Shown here: positions 34,845 to 45,890 of the stretch, one piece after another
Numbering within the stretch: the first letter of the stretch is position 1
How the letters are laid out: each line of letters opens with the position of its first letter
Assembly: GCF_003265705.1 (NCBI RefSeq)
Contig: NW_020313057.1
Span: 691,201 to 755,200 of the forward strand
Source: Callorhinus ursinus
Lineage: Eukaryota > Chordata > Mammalia > Carnivora > Otariidae
DNA length: 64,000 nucleotides
Reading direction: 5' to 3'
Notes under the pieces: model-generated
Seen by the model: only the letters and a program-made list of their open reading frames with translations
What the model was told of the DNA's origin: nothing
The model's database searches: none
Program-made: the position numbers and the translations under genes

Positions 34845-35040
34845 TTCTGCATCAAAGTGGTCTGTGGACCAGCAGCATCAGCATCCCCTGGGAACTTGGA
34901 AATGCGGAAGCTCGGGCCCCATCCCAAACCTACTGAATCGGAAACTCTGAGGTATGTTCCACTCCCCTCCCAACCTGTGTTTTAACAAGCCCTGCAGTAA
35001 TTCTGATGTACTCGAAAGTTTGTGACCCCCCTGCCCTAGA
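34845..35040 (+). mobile_element. MER5A-type hAT DNA transposon fossil
   Basis: Contains 'gtggtctgtggaccagcagc', 'ctactgaatcggaaactctg' and 'tgtgttttaacaagccctgc', in the order of the MER5A/B non-autonomous hAT-Charlie element as I know it. Non-coding. Confidence 0.8.
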
Positions 35041-35180
35041 GCAGCACTATCTAGAACTTTCTTCAGTGAAGGGAATGTTCTCTGTCTGTGCTGTCCAATA
35101 TGGTAGCTACTAACCGCTTGAAATGTGGCTTGTGTGACCGAGAAACTGAATTATTAATTTTACTTAATTTCAACTAATCT
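35041..35180 (+). mobile_element. Old hAT-like element fragment
   Basis: The block 'gctgtccaatatggtagcta', then 'cgcttgaaatgtggcttgtg' and 'aaactgaattattaatttta', belongs to a familiar mammalian DNA-transposon fossil. A related piece lies inverted at about 49650-49785. The family name is uncertain. Confidence 0.6.
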
Positions 35181-35209
35181 AGATTTAAGTTTACTTCCTT
35201 TTTCTTTTT

Positions 35210-35700
35210 TTTCTGTCTTAACTGTTTCATCTAGTTCCCTCACCCCCCATTCTCTGCCTCTGGTAATCATAAATCATAAATCTGATCTCTTTTCCCATGA
35301 GTTTTTGTGTGTATGTGTGTGTCTGTATGTTTTAAGCTTCCACGTATAAATAAAATTATACAGTTTTGTCTTTTCCTGTCTGACTTATTTCACTTAGCAT
35401 GACTCTAAGATCCATCCATGTTGTTGCAAATAGGGTTTCCTTTTTATGGCCGAGTAGTATTCCACTGTAGCTACATAAACCACATTTTCCTTGCCCATCC
35501 ATCTGTTGGTAGACACTTAAAACTGCTTCTGTGTCTCGTCTGTTGTGAGTAATGCTGCAGTGAACATGGGTGCAGATATTTCTTGGAGACAGTGATTTCA
35601 TTTCATTCCCCGAAGTGGAATTGCTAGGTTATATCGTAGTTCTAGTTTTAATTTTTTTGAGGAACCTCCATGCAATTTTCCCTGGTGATTGCACGTTGGA
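35210..35700 (-). mobile_element. LINE-1 3' end, minus strand, old
   Basis: The reverse complement is the L1 ORF2 C-terminus and 3'UTR: landmarks 'tgacttatttcacttagcat' at 35381 and 'gaggaacctccatgcaattt' at 35660. 5'-truncated. Confidence 0.9.
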
Positions 35701-35973
35701 CAGCCCAGCTCCAGAGCATACCCTGCTGCTTATTATTGTGTGCGTAAACTAACAGTTTTTTTAAAAATAAGTTACTGGTTGTGGAATTGTGAGTTTTATA
35801 TCTCAGAACAAAATGCTCCTAAAGTGAAGGTCCAGTTGCTATAACAATCGTTTATTGAGATTTTTCTGTTGGGGGAGGCCGGTGACTGTTGCTGGTTACT
35901 GGGTCAGCTGTTTCTTACAGTCAGAACGCTCTGGTCTACCGAGTGTGTTCAGCGAGTGTGTGCTGAGGCTTCC

Positions 35974-35991
35974 TGCCGGAGGGCGCTGCTG
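35974..35991 (+). promoter_or_regulatory. CTCF-like motif
   Basis: tgccggagggcgctgctg resembles the CTCF core with GGGCGCTG. Motif match only. Confidence 0.35.
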
Positions 35992-38892
35992 TCCAAGGGT
36001 TGTTAATGTAGGAAATTAGCCAAGTCCGCTTTTGGCCCAGACTCATGAGCCCGCCCAGGGACTTGGGCTGCTTGTTGTGAGGCTGTCCCCAAACTGCAAG
36101 GGCTGACTGCTAAGTCTGGCTGTGACACGCTTCTCCCACGAAACTGGAATAACGTTCAGGCTCTCAATTTAGGAGGCCTTGAATGGAAAGAGTGTCCTGC
36201 GGGGCGTGTCAGTCTGAATTGTTGTAACTGCCAGAAGATAATGTGAGACCAGTCTCTGGCCATAGCTCCTGGGGGGGCAGGACCCCATCTCTGTCACCTC
36301 TGCTCTGGACCGAGAGGGTTCCCAGCGGTCATCTGATCCTGTGACAAAAGCAGAATGAGGCATTTGGGAGCCAGGGGACACCTGAGAGTGATCGGGGACC
36401 TTTCTCACCTGTAGCAACCGGAGTTTCAAAATTAAAGCCGTCGTTTTTGACAGAAAATGATACTAAATTCTCTGTCATAAGCAAAGTTCTACATGACTGA
36501 GCTTCCTAATTGAGGGCTCCATTTGTTGCATTTTTAAATCCATATCATTGATTTTCATCATCCAGCTCTTTTGAGAATCGTAGAATGGTAAAGCCAGGTG
36601 GGAGCGGACTTTGAAAGGGTCCTGGTGCAGCCCAGACTCTTGTGTCCACACATTGTGCTGTCCCCCTGTCTCCCTTGAGCGCTCAGCTGCTGGTGGTGTG
36701 TCGACTGTGTGGATGTATACCACTGGGGTCACAGTCACAAACAGGACAGATTGATGGAAAGGAATGTTGCCAAGGCGTAATAAGGAATATCTGGAGGCTG
36801 ACTGTGCATTTAACGTTTTAAAATACTTCACGCAAATGCGTCATGTGGAGATCTTTGAAAAATTTTGTCGGAGTATTCTGCCTGGGGACGTACTGCTCCC
36901 GTTTTTGTCCGTAACAGCTGAGTTAGTTCGTGTCACGTTTGTGTATAATTTCATTATTACATAGCTCATCTGGCTAACTGGTTATTTTTTTTTTTTTATG
37001 GACAGTTTTATTAGAATTTGTTTTCCAAACACTAGACCTGTTTCCATTTACTGACTCTGATACTCCTTTTTTTGTAACTTACTTTGTTTAAATAGCTTGC
37101 CTTTCTTACTTTATCCCAGAAGTATTGAAATGCTAGGTGTTAAAAGTGGGGCTCAGTACACATCACCAGCGTTCTCTGAATACTGGTTGAAAGAGTGAAT
37201 GCTATCCCATCCATTCAGGTCTGAATAGTAATTTCTTCTGTTTTTTATTATGGCCAGGTAGGGGGAATTCCGTAGTTGAGAGAGAATATGAGCTGTGTAA
37301 TATTTTCCCCCTGTTGCTTGAATGGAGTCTTAAACACAAAATTCACATGCACACGAAAGGCTGGGAGAGGTTTAGTAAATTGAATGTAGGATTATTGTTT
37401 GTGTCCACAAGACAAAGCCCTACATCACATTTAGCATAATTTGTGGTCTTAAATTGGACTGATTTAGCAAGGAGAGTGAAATAATCTCTCATCCTGTCCA
37501 AAAGGCGATACCTCCAGACCAGCATTTAATTGCATTGGCAAAGTAACTTTGGGGAGGTGGCCGTAATTCTGGCTGCATTATTCTTGGTTTGTGGCTAAAT
37601 TGAGATCATCACTTTCTCCTGGTTGCACTTTCTTTATTGCTCTTCACAGTAATCGGATAAATGCTGTGAGAGACGCTTAGGGGGAGCTGGCGGGTGAGAC
37701 GGGGGCGGGGGTGAGCGCGAGGCCCCCGGAGCAGGCTGGTAGTCACCGAAGAGCTGTGCCTCACACAACTTCACGTTCTAGGGAGAGAACAGGTAAGCTG
37801 ACAGCACCCAGGGACTCAGCAGGCATGAGGAATTTCTTTGTGATCACTTACTCAGAGTGAATACTGTTCATTCACCAGAGAGCGTGCTACTGACTACACA
37901 CCTCGAGAGTGCGCTTTTGAGGCCAGATTGTACAGGTAGGGCTCATACGCGTCCGGGTTGGCGTCCAAGAGGACAGTTTCTGGAAGTGATTTCTGGCTGC
38001 CTGAGTTTTCCCATTAAAACCTCTCCTTTTATCTCCAGCCCCAACCAGCCACTTCAGTAACTAATCCACGCCTTGCTCATTTTCCATCAGGACCACTGCC
38101 ACCTCCCAAGTGTCTGAATCCAGGCTGACTCACATTCTCCACAGTCCCTTCCTCTGGTGAAGGCATTTCTCTTGCCTTTTTACCAGGCCACCTTCCCTCT
38201 AAAAGAAGTCAGGTCACCGATGCCTTGGACATTTTATGAGCCGAAATCGAGGACTCAGAACTGTAATGAACAGTGTGCCTGTCCTCTTTACTTTTGTTCT
38301 GCTGGGACTTACACACTGGAGTCCTTGCAGGGGGTACCTCCTGAAATGGTTTCAGTGTCTGTTTGGAATTTGACGCATACGTGTGTAGTAGCTCTAAGCA
38401 AAGGTGCTCCCGGTTTTTCCCAGTCTTCTGGAGTACCCTTCTGTCCGCCCCTCCCGGAGGGTGCCGTTGGGACGGGAAGTAAATGTACTGACATAAGACA
38501 TGACACTTTCTTGTGCTGGACCCAAGGCCCATGTCCGTGGTGTCAGGAGCCTGGATAGTCTTGGTGTGAGAGTTTACATGAACTGTGGACAAGTTGACGG
38601 CCAGTGACAAATGTTTGTAGAAGACTGACTCAGCGACTGGGACGGATAAGGTATCATCTGTGGGGAGTCTTTCCGCTACCAATGGAGAGTTAATACTTTT
38701 GAGGTAAAGATGCCTTTGGCTTTTACTTTGGTATTTGCAAGTATATATTCCAGGGAAGGAAGACTCTTAGGCCCTCACTGGTTTATTATAACCTTTAATC
38801 TGTCGGCTGGTATTCATATCATGCTACTGAGTTGGTTTTTCATATTTCTGTGTAATAACAGTTCATTGATCTGTTGCTAATCTGATGTAAAC

Positions 38893-38917
38893 TGTGTGTG
38901 TGTGTGTGTGTGTGTGT
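38893..38917. repeat. Short (TG)n repeat
   Basis: About 12 TG units. Confidence 0.95.
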
Positions 38918-39464
38918 ATCGATCAAGGTGTAAAGGCCAGAAGCCAAAATCATAAACGAGATAGGTTGAATATTTCATCATTTAAGGTTGAACTTCCAGT
39001 GTGATTTAGTGCAGTGTTAAGAGAACAGCTCTTCAGATATCCGACTCTTGAAACAGCTTGACGAATCTGTCATCACCCAGGAAGGATCTGGAGTTTGCAA
39101 TCTTTCTTCTGGTGGAGGTGAAAAAAAAGAAAAACAAAAAAACCCAAAGGAAGCAAACAGTTGTACTTAGGAGACATTGTATGACAATTATAAAGCGTTT
39201 GTGCTTGGGAATACTCACTTTTATGGGCTGTTGATGGCACTCTCAAATTCTCTTTTGCCCTTTGAGGGAACATTTCCATTTCTACTCTACTGAGTTACTA
39301 ACCTAAGAAAAACCTACAAAAAAAAAATAAGACGGATATTTGAATCAGATGGTCATACTCGAGTTTCATCTCTCTTTCCTGAGAAAGAAAAACAAAATGT
39401 GTTGCTGGCATTCCTTGCGAGGAGCGGGGCTCCGTATTCACACTCAGCAATTTTGTTTCCGTAG

Positions 39465-39585
39465 CGGTCCCACCAAACATAGCAGAACTGAAGAATTTGG
39501 AAGTGCTCAACTTTTTTAATAACCAGATTGAGGAGCTGCCCACACAGATCAGCAGCCTTCAAAAGCTCAAACACCTGAACTTGGG
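39465..39585 (+). CDS. RSU1: RSU1 internal coding exon B (LRRs)
   Basis: This 121-nt exon lies 17,167 bp after the previous one. The acceptor is ttccgtag|CG and the donor is TTGGG|gtgagt. Phase fits exactly: the split codon A|CG gives Thr (Met54 in human as I recall it, Thr in mouse) and the last two bases GG join C of the next exon to give Gly. The translation runs from VPPNIAELKNLEVLNFFNN through EELPTQISSLQKLKHLNLG, almost identical to mammalian RSU1 residues 54-94. It contains two LRR units with the conserved Leu and Asn positions (LEVLNFFNNQIEELP, LKHLNLG). These repeats form part of the curved solenoid; in the published complex RSU1 contacts the PINCH1 LIM5 domain through its LRRs (family knowledge). 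No frameshift or stop is present. Confidence 0.96.
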
Positions 39586-40114
39586 GTGAGTATGGGTGGA
39601 AGAGGAAGGAAGGGGGGTGCAGGCTGTGGGGCAAGTGGGAGCGCGTATGCAATCACCCAGGGGGAACTGACCAGTTTTTTCCTGTGTTGTAGGTTTTTAA
39701 CAAAAGTTTTATTGTTTTAATACCTCTTTTCAATGGCCTGCATTAGTGCATATCTATTTGAGTAGTCATTGAAAAGCTAATTGTTTGTACCATAAGGGAG
39801 TTTTTTTTTTTTTTATCGTATTTTGTTTCCAACTAAATTTTATTTCAGTTAACGTGGACCAGGAAGGGACTTATTTGCATAGCATTAACTGTTCAGAGCA
39901 GTTGTAATCTGGTTGATCATTCTCTCTGCGTTTAGTAGAAATTGCTTACAAAAGCGCCTTCCTTCTATGGAGGGCGGGAGGATACATTTCCGAACACTGC
40001 CTCATTGATTCTTACAATTCTTTTATATAGCCCAGAGGTTATAATCCTCTGTCTTTCTTTATGCAAAGGTGAAGAGAGGAGGTTTGATTCAGCTGAGGTG
40101 GCAGAACCAGGCAG
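39586..40114. other. Intron after exon B, nothing recognised
   Basis: Begins gtgagt. No repeat recognised. Confidence 0.5.
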
Positions 40115-40330
40115 CAGTGAATGATAATAATACCATCTATTGCTTTACAGTTTTCAAAGTCCTCATGCCGGTGTTTGACCCTCTGAATGATTATGAGGGA
40201 GGGAGGGCAGGCGGTACTGCTTTCATTTTGTGTAGAGGAAGTCAAGCCCTTTCTGAGAGCTTCAGTTGACTTGTTCCTGGTGCCTCTGAGCTTCGTGACA
40301 GAGCTAGGCGGAGAACCCCGTTATCCAGGG
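40115..40330 (-). repeat. MIR SINE fragment, minus strand
   Basis: The order 'ttgctttacagttttcaaag' ... 'gagggagg' ... 'aggaagtcaag' ... 'acagagctaggcggagaac' matches a diverged MIR in reverse orientation. Confidence 0.55.
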
Positions 40331-40915
40331 TCCACGCCCCTCCATCAAACACCACAGATGCCCCCAGAACTTGGGCTCCCGAATTCCAGCTTCACTGTTG
40401 TAGCTGTTAGATGAAGCTACCCATTCATGCTTCATCTGCCGTGTGAAGCAATATATTCATTAAATTATAACCATTAAATGCTCTAGTTTAGTTAGTGATT
40501 TACATGGAATGGTGATAGAAGCTGGCCAGGTATTTATCAATTTAATAGGAAGCAATCACCAAAAAAAACACCTTATTCATGGAATGATTTTTAGTCGAGC
40601 TCATTCTTTCCACGGGGAGTGTGATTAGACACTCATTTTATGTTCCCTCTGGTTTAGATAATCTTGGAAAATCCATAAGCATTCTTTTTCCTGATGTCTG
40701 AGGGGAAGTAGCGCTTAAAGGGGGGGGGGGGGCGTCACTAAATCAGATGGCTTTTTTCCCCCCTACAAATACAGAGATTGTACACCCATCTGGCAAAGCA
40801 GAAAAGAAAGGATCCTTTGTTTATATCTTTGTTTTGAAAATTATTAAGTCCTATGTTTAATTTGTATGTAAGCCAGAAGCTAAAACTAGATGTATTTACT
40901 GGACGCATAAAACTA
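40331..40915. other. Intron sequence with a G13 run
   Basis: No repeat or exon recognised. An uninterrupted run of 13 G lies at 40720-40732. Confidence 0.5.
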
Positions 40916-40926
40916 GATACATTCTT

Positions 40927-41120
40927 GGGATCCCTGGGTGGCTCAGTTGCTTAAGCTTCTGCCTTCGGCTCAGGTCGTGATCCCAGGGTCCTGGGATCGA
41001 GTCCCGCATCGGGCTCCCTGCTCAGCGGGGAGTCTGCTTGTCCCTCTTTCTCTGCCCCTCTCCCCCCTGCTCATGCTCACTCTCTTCTCTCTCTCTCAAA
41101 TAAAATCTTAAAAAAATTTT
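40927..41120 (+). mobile_element. CAN-SINE, plus strand, with 11-bp target-site duplication
   Basis: Starts 'gggatccctgggtggctcag', ends 'aaataaaatcttaaaaaaat'. Flanked by gatacattctt at 40916-40926 and 41121-41131. The head reads 'ggatccctgggtggctcag', where the other copies have 'gcgcctgggtgg'. Confidence 0.95.
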
Positions 41121-41139
41121 GATACATTCTTACTGTTAA

Positions 41140-41285
41140 TTTGTTGATTCATGTATTTAACCAGTTCTTCACATAAAAGGCGCTAGGAGCAGTACCTGGC
41201 GGGTAGTAAGCACCATGGAAATGTTAGCTATTATCACCACCACCATCCTCATCATCATCGTTTTATTTATTATTTCGTTTATTTC
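41140..41285 (+). repeat. MIR 3' fragment, plus strand
   Basis: Resembles the MIR 3' end ('gcagtacctggcgggtagta', 'gttagctattatcaccacca'). Diverged. Confidence 0.6.
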
Positions 41286-42180
41286 ATGACTGTGATCTGT
41301 GTCAGGAACCTTGCTCGTGTTGGGGCTCAGTGGTCAAAATCACAGTCCCTGGCCTTAAGTATGGGGCAGAGCCGGCTGTTGGGGAGCAGTGGGAGTCTCC
41401 GTGGGGCCACTGACACGCCCGAGGTGGTGGAGACAGGGACGAGGGTGTCAGTCCATAGCAGAAGCTGTCGGAAGGATTCCTGCAGGGGGCAGTATTTGAG
41501 CTGAAACTTGATGCAGGGAAACGAATTTCTCAGACTCAGAAGCAGAGGGAAGGCGCCTCAGCCTGGGAGAAGGACGGGACCAAAAGCTCAGGGTACTGCA
41601 CGTTCCAGGAGCTGCAGGTCGTTGAGTGTTGCTGAGTGTAAAGTGTGAGGCAGGGAGCGGTAAGGTGAGGGAGGAGGCCGGACGAAGAAGCATGAATGCC
41701 TGCTGTTTATTTACTGAGTACTTCCTGAGCTCCCAGCGGAGGGTCAAGCACTGTCCTGGGGAGTAGCTGTCCAGCCTTTATGGCACGTACATCACAGGTG
41801 GGGAAACAGACGGTAAACACAGGTCTCTAACTGCAGGGAGGCAAAGGCTAATGAAGGGCCCTGTGTGCCAAGGAAAGGAGCTCTGATTTTGTCCTGCTGA
41901 CCATGGAGGAGTTTTTACAGCCGACTAGCAGCTATGAGAAAAGGTTTGGATGTGAAAGGTCATGTGGAGGGGGGCGTTGGGTAAGTAGCCTTAGAGGTCA
42001 GGAGACCCGTAAGCATGTGGGAGATTAGCATTCCAGGAGAAATGGGCAGTGACAGTGAAGGCGGGGGAGGGGTTTTAGGTGACAAATAGGAGATAAAACC
42101 GACAAGACAGTAGCTGATGGGATGGGGTGATCCCTGGGGGTCTGTCGTGGGCAGCTGAAATGGAAATAAAGATGGGGACG
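41286..42180 (+). repeat. Ancient mammalian-wide repeat, family unresolved
   Basis: Scattered blocks ('gtatttgagctgaaacttga', 'gtggggaaacagacggtaaa', 'agctctgattttgtcctgct') match a familiar old repeat, L2-like in my memory. The same family recurs at about 52090-52580, 57905-58020 and 58550-58630. Open frames in it are by chance. Confidence 0.4.
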
Positions 42181-42552
42181 GTTGTGGAAAGAACATCATG
42201 AGCTCAGGTGTTTTTTGGTTGGGTTGGAGATACCTTAGGACAGAGTTACAAAGGTTTTTTTTATTTTGTTTTGTTTTTTTAATCAAACGCATCTTAGTTC
42301 CCTCTGTTGTTTTCAGAGCTGTTTGCATTTTTGGGCTCTTGGTATTCTATTGATTGTGTAAAGCTTTCTGTAATTACATAGCTGTATAGATGGGGTTGTT
42401 AAAGTTTGAACAAAAATTCTTCGTTCTCTGGGAGAGAAATTGACGTGAGTTGCAGTAAAGGATATTTCTGTCCTCAAGTGGCATAAAGAATTATACCTAC
42501 ATAGCCCTGTTTAAGGCAAGTCATAAATAGAGGACTCCTTAGAGTAAGCAGC
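42181..42552. other. Intron sequence, nothing recognised
   Basis: AT-rich. Contains a T-rich run at 42256-42280. No repeat identified. Confidence 0.45.
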
Positions 42553-43470
42553 TCAAATAAAAATATACACACCAAAAAACTCAACGCCAAAAAAGCAAAT
42601 AATCCAATTAAAAAATGGGCAGAAGACATGAACAGACATTTCTCCGAGGAAGACATCCAGAATAGCCAACAGACACATGAAAAGATGCTCAGCATCACTC
42701 ATCATCAGGGAAATGCAAATCAAAACCACAATGAGATATCACCTCACACCTGTCAGAATGGCTAAAATCAACAACACAAGAAACAACAGCTGTTGGTGAG
42801 GTGGTGGAGAAAAAGGAACCCTCATCACTGTTGGTGGGAAGGCAAGCTGGTGCAGCCTCTGTGGAAGGCAGTATGGAAGGTCCTCAAAAAATTAAAAATA
42901 GACCTACCCTATGATCCAGCAATTGCACTACTGGGTATTTACCCAAAGAAAACTAAAACACTAATTTGAAAAGATTTATGCACCCCTATGTTTATTACGT
43001 CATTATTTACCATAGCCAAAATATGAAAGTAACCCAAGTGTCCTTCAGTGGATAAATGAATGAAGAATGAGGGGTGTATATACACACATTAGAATATTGT
43101 TCAACCATAAAAAAATGAAATCTTGGCCATTTGCAATGGCATGGATGGACCTAGAGAGTATAATGCTAAGTGAAATAAGTCAGAGAAAGACAAATACCAT
43201 ATGATTTCACTCATTTGTGGAACTTAAGAAACAAATGAACAAAGACAGAGACCAACCAAAAAAACAGACTCTTAACTGTAGAGAACAAACCAATGGTTAC
43301 CAGAGGGGAGCAGAATGGGGGGTGAAACAGGTGAAGGGGATTAAGGAATGCATTTGTGGTGATGAGCATCGGGTGATGTATGTGTAAGTGTTGGGTCCCT
43401 AAATTGCACACGTGAAACTAATATAACACTGAACGTTCACTCTACTGGAATTAAAATAAAAATTATGTAT
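42553..43470 (+). mobile_element. LINE-1 3' end, plus strand, 5'-truncated
   Basis: ORF2 C-terminus on the + strand ('gcagaagacatgaacagaca' at 42620; 'tatgatccagcaattgcact' at 42910; 'atttcactcatttgtggaac' before the stop at 43205), then the 3'UTR and an A-rich end. It is the sense-oriented counterpart of the minus-strand copies. Frameshifted and dead. Confidence 0.93.
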
Positions 43471-44439
43471 ATACACACAGGAGACCCTACAGCAGAGCCC
43501 TTAGGCCACACATAAGCAGATTTCGTTCAGCATGCTCAACCAGAAGTTGCTTTTAAAATTTTATATAGTATTTGCTGTTTATTCTGATAATGGCAAGGCC
43601 TGAGAGGATTTTTAGGCCATGTGAATAAGTCAAGTTGTATTATGTTTTTAATTCTTTAAACGTGGTTCATTTTACAGAGTTAATTTCCACAAAATATAAA
43701 GCCACATTGGCTACTTGTCGGTAATTCTTTCTGGGATAATCTGACTGCAGAGGCACCATCCCCAACTCCTCTGGAATAATTTTTGACCCAGTGAGATGCT
43801 GGAGCTCATCTTGTGAAACTTAGAAGTTTTCACCAAGCGTGTTGTTGAGTGTTCACAAATTTGGATTTTTTTTTTTTTTTTTTTTTTGGGCTGAGTGTGT
43901 GAGCAGGTCACTGTGGATATACGAAAAATTGTTACCTTCAGCTAAAGAAGGTTTTATTGAAGCAAGAAGAACGCGAGAGGACCTCTGGAGGTCGGGACAT
44001 TCTAGAAAGGGAAGCATTAAGTAAGGGCCTTCCTAGCTTGTGAAAAAGAGAAAGAAAAAAGAGGCTGACCAGCCTTCAACTACCTGGTTTTACAAATTTC
44101 TACATCACATGCAGGCACTTTGCCATTTCCAAAACACACTGGGAAAAATGTCCAGGGGCCATCAAAAGAATTTATACCATTATGGTGCGAAGGAGCCGTA
44201 AGCAACTTTGAGAACACTGAAGTGATGTGAGGGTCCGCTGGTAGGACACAAACAGGAAAACCACACTGGATAACTCAGGCTGCCCGCAGTGGTCTTCTCC
44301 CAGGGTGAGCTTACCTGTTTGAGGCACAGTGTTTCTCAAAGAATGACTTGGTGAAAAATACCTGGTTCCAGCTCTCGTTTCTTGGGAATGATTTGCGAGC
44401 CACAGATCTTTCTACGGGCTTCAGAGTTTTCAGCTCTCA
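43471..44439. other. Intron sequence with a poly-T run
   Basis: No exon recognised. A T22-class run lies at 43866-43887. Confidence 0.45.
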
Positions 44440-44570
44440 TCCTCCTGCCCATCCTGCTAGGAAGGTATGGCTGTCCTCATTTTACAGTTGAAGAAACTGG
44501 GTCTCGGCGAAGCTGACTCACTTCTCCAAGGCCATCCAGCTAGTAACGCTAGAGCCAGACTGCTCATCTC
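44440..44570 (-). repeat. MIR SINE fragment, minus strand
   Basis: 'cctcattttacagttgaaga', then 'aaggccatccagctagtaac' and 'agagccagactgc', the MIR core in reverse orientation. Confidence 0.75.
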
Positions 44571-44634
44571 ACCTCGCTCTGTTCTGCCCCTGCCTCTGCT
44601 CTAAGCTCTCCCGGGAGCCTGGAGCGCGCACAAA

Positions 44635-44771
44635 TGGGGGAATGGCAGGCAGAGGGAGAAGCAGGCTCCCCGCTGAGCAGGGAGCCCGATGCGGGGCTCG
44701 ATCCCGGGACCTTGGGATCATGACCTGAGCTGAAGGCAGACACTCAACTGACCGAGTCACCCAGGTGCCCT
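44635..44771 (-). mobile_element. CAN-SINE, truncated, minus strand
   Basis: Body and head only ('gcagagggagaagcaggctc' to 'gagtcacccaggtgccc'). The A-tail and the (GA)n side are missing, so it is truncated at its 3' end. Confidence 0.88.
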
Positions 44772-45032
44772 GTATGGAGGTCATTTTATTAAGTGTAAAG
44801 TTAACCAATGACTTTTCTACCCAAGAGGTAGAAATCGCTTTTCTCTTGGTTTCCTCTTGTGTTGTCAGCTCTTTCTTGTTTGGCCTGGCTGGTGGGTGGT
44901 TGGCAGGTGTGGACGGGATTGTATCTAGTGTGAGAAGGCTCGAGGCCTAGAATTATTTTAGCATCACAGTCTCTCCGACCTTTCAGTATCTCAGCTTATT
45001 AGATTAAAAAAAAAAAAATGGTTAAAAAAAAA

Positions 45033-45122
45033 TGGTGAGCGCTGTGAATTGTTTCAGACTGATGAATCACAAACCTGTACCCCGAAACAAATAATACATT
45101 ATATGTTAATTTTAAAAAACCC
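45033..45122 (+). mobile_element. LINE-1 3'UTR tail fragment, plus strand
   Basis: 'ggtgagcgctgtgaattgtt', 'gatgaatcacaaacctgtac' and 'ataatacattatatgttaat' are the terminal segment of the carnivore L1 3'UTR, here about 90 bp. Confidence 0.85.
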
Positions 45123-45176
45123 TCAATCATTCCCTGTGCCGAAATAAAATGCAAAGTTTAAAAAAAATTTTTTTAG

Positions 45177-45369
45177 GGGCTCCTGGGTGGCTCAGTCGTT
45201 AAGCGTCTGCCTTCGGCTCAGGTCATGATCTCAGGGTCCTGGGATCGAGCCCCGCATCGGGCTCCCTGCTCCGCGGGGAGCCAGCTTTCCCTCTCCCACT
45301 CCCCCTGCTTGTGTTCCTGCTCTCGCTGTGTCTCTCTCTGTCAAATAAATAAATAAAATCTTTAAAAAA
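45177..45369 (+). mobile_element. CAN-SINE, plus strand (first of a head-to-tail pair)
   Basis: Starts 'ggctcctgggtggctcag', ends 'aataaataaataaaatcttt'. Flanked by similar A/T-rich 15-bp stretches that may be the target-site repeat. Confidence 0.93.
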
Positions 45370-45434
45370 TTTCTTTTTAAATCCTCTTTTAAATATGTTC
45401 AAAGGGAACCACATTAAGAAAAATAAGAGTCTTG

Positions 45435-45627
45435 GGCGCCTGGGTGGCTCAGTCAGTTAAGCGTCTGCCTTCGGCTCAGGTCATGATCTCAGGGTCCTGG
45501 GATCGAGCCCCGCATCGGGCTCCCTGCTCAGCAGGGAGCCTGCTTCTCCCTCTCCCTCTGCCTGCCCCTCCCACTGTGTATGCTCTCTCTCCCTCTCCCT
45601 GTCATATAAATAAAATCTTTAAAAAAA
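45435..45627 (+). mobile_element. CAN-SINE, plus strand (second of pair), with 14-bp target-site duplication
   Basis: Starts 'ggcgcctgggtggctcag', ends 'aaataaaatctttaaaaaa'. Flanked by aaataagagtcttg (45421-45434) and aaataagggtcttg (45628-45641), one mismatch. Confidence 0.96.
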
Positions 45628-45689
45628 AAATAAGGGTCTTGAAGAAAATAAGAAAATAGATTTCATTGGAGATACACATAATATTTTGA

Positions 45690-45890
45690 TTTTCGGTTAT
45701 GATGAAATACATGTGACATAAAATTTGCTGTCTTAACCATTGTTAAGTGTACGATTCTATAGCAATAAGTATATTCACATCGTTGTGCAGCCAATCTCTA
45801 GAAGTTTCTCGTCATGCAAAATGGACTCTGTATCCATTAAACAACAACTCCCTGTTTCCATCCCCCTCAGCCCCTGGCTCATTTTGAACG
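45690..45890 (-). mobile_element. LINE-1 3'UTR fragment, minus strand, old
   Basis: 'gtcttaaccattgttaagtg' and 'atattcacatcgttgtgcag' through 'attaaacaacaactccctg' match the reverse complement of an old L1 3'UTR. A related 3'UTR occurs at 60345-60530. Confidence 0.75.

Larger units (their letters stand above)
35701..39464. other. Low-repeat intron before exon B
   Basis: No exon besides RSU1 B. Contains a CTCF-like motif at 35974-35991, a GC-rich patch at 37680-37750 and a short (TG)n at 38893-38917. No SINE or L1 seen. Confidence 0.45.

Noticed and set aside
37680..37750. GC-rich patch as an alternative RSU1 promoter
   Set aside because: About 70 bp only and no supporting motif cluster.
38157..38682. 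133- and 157-codon overlapping frames on opposite strands
   Set aside because: Antiparallel open frames with no domain content; chance.
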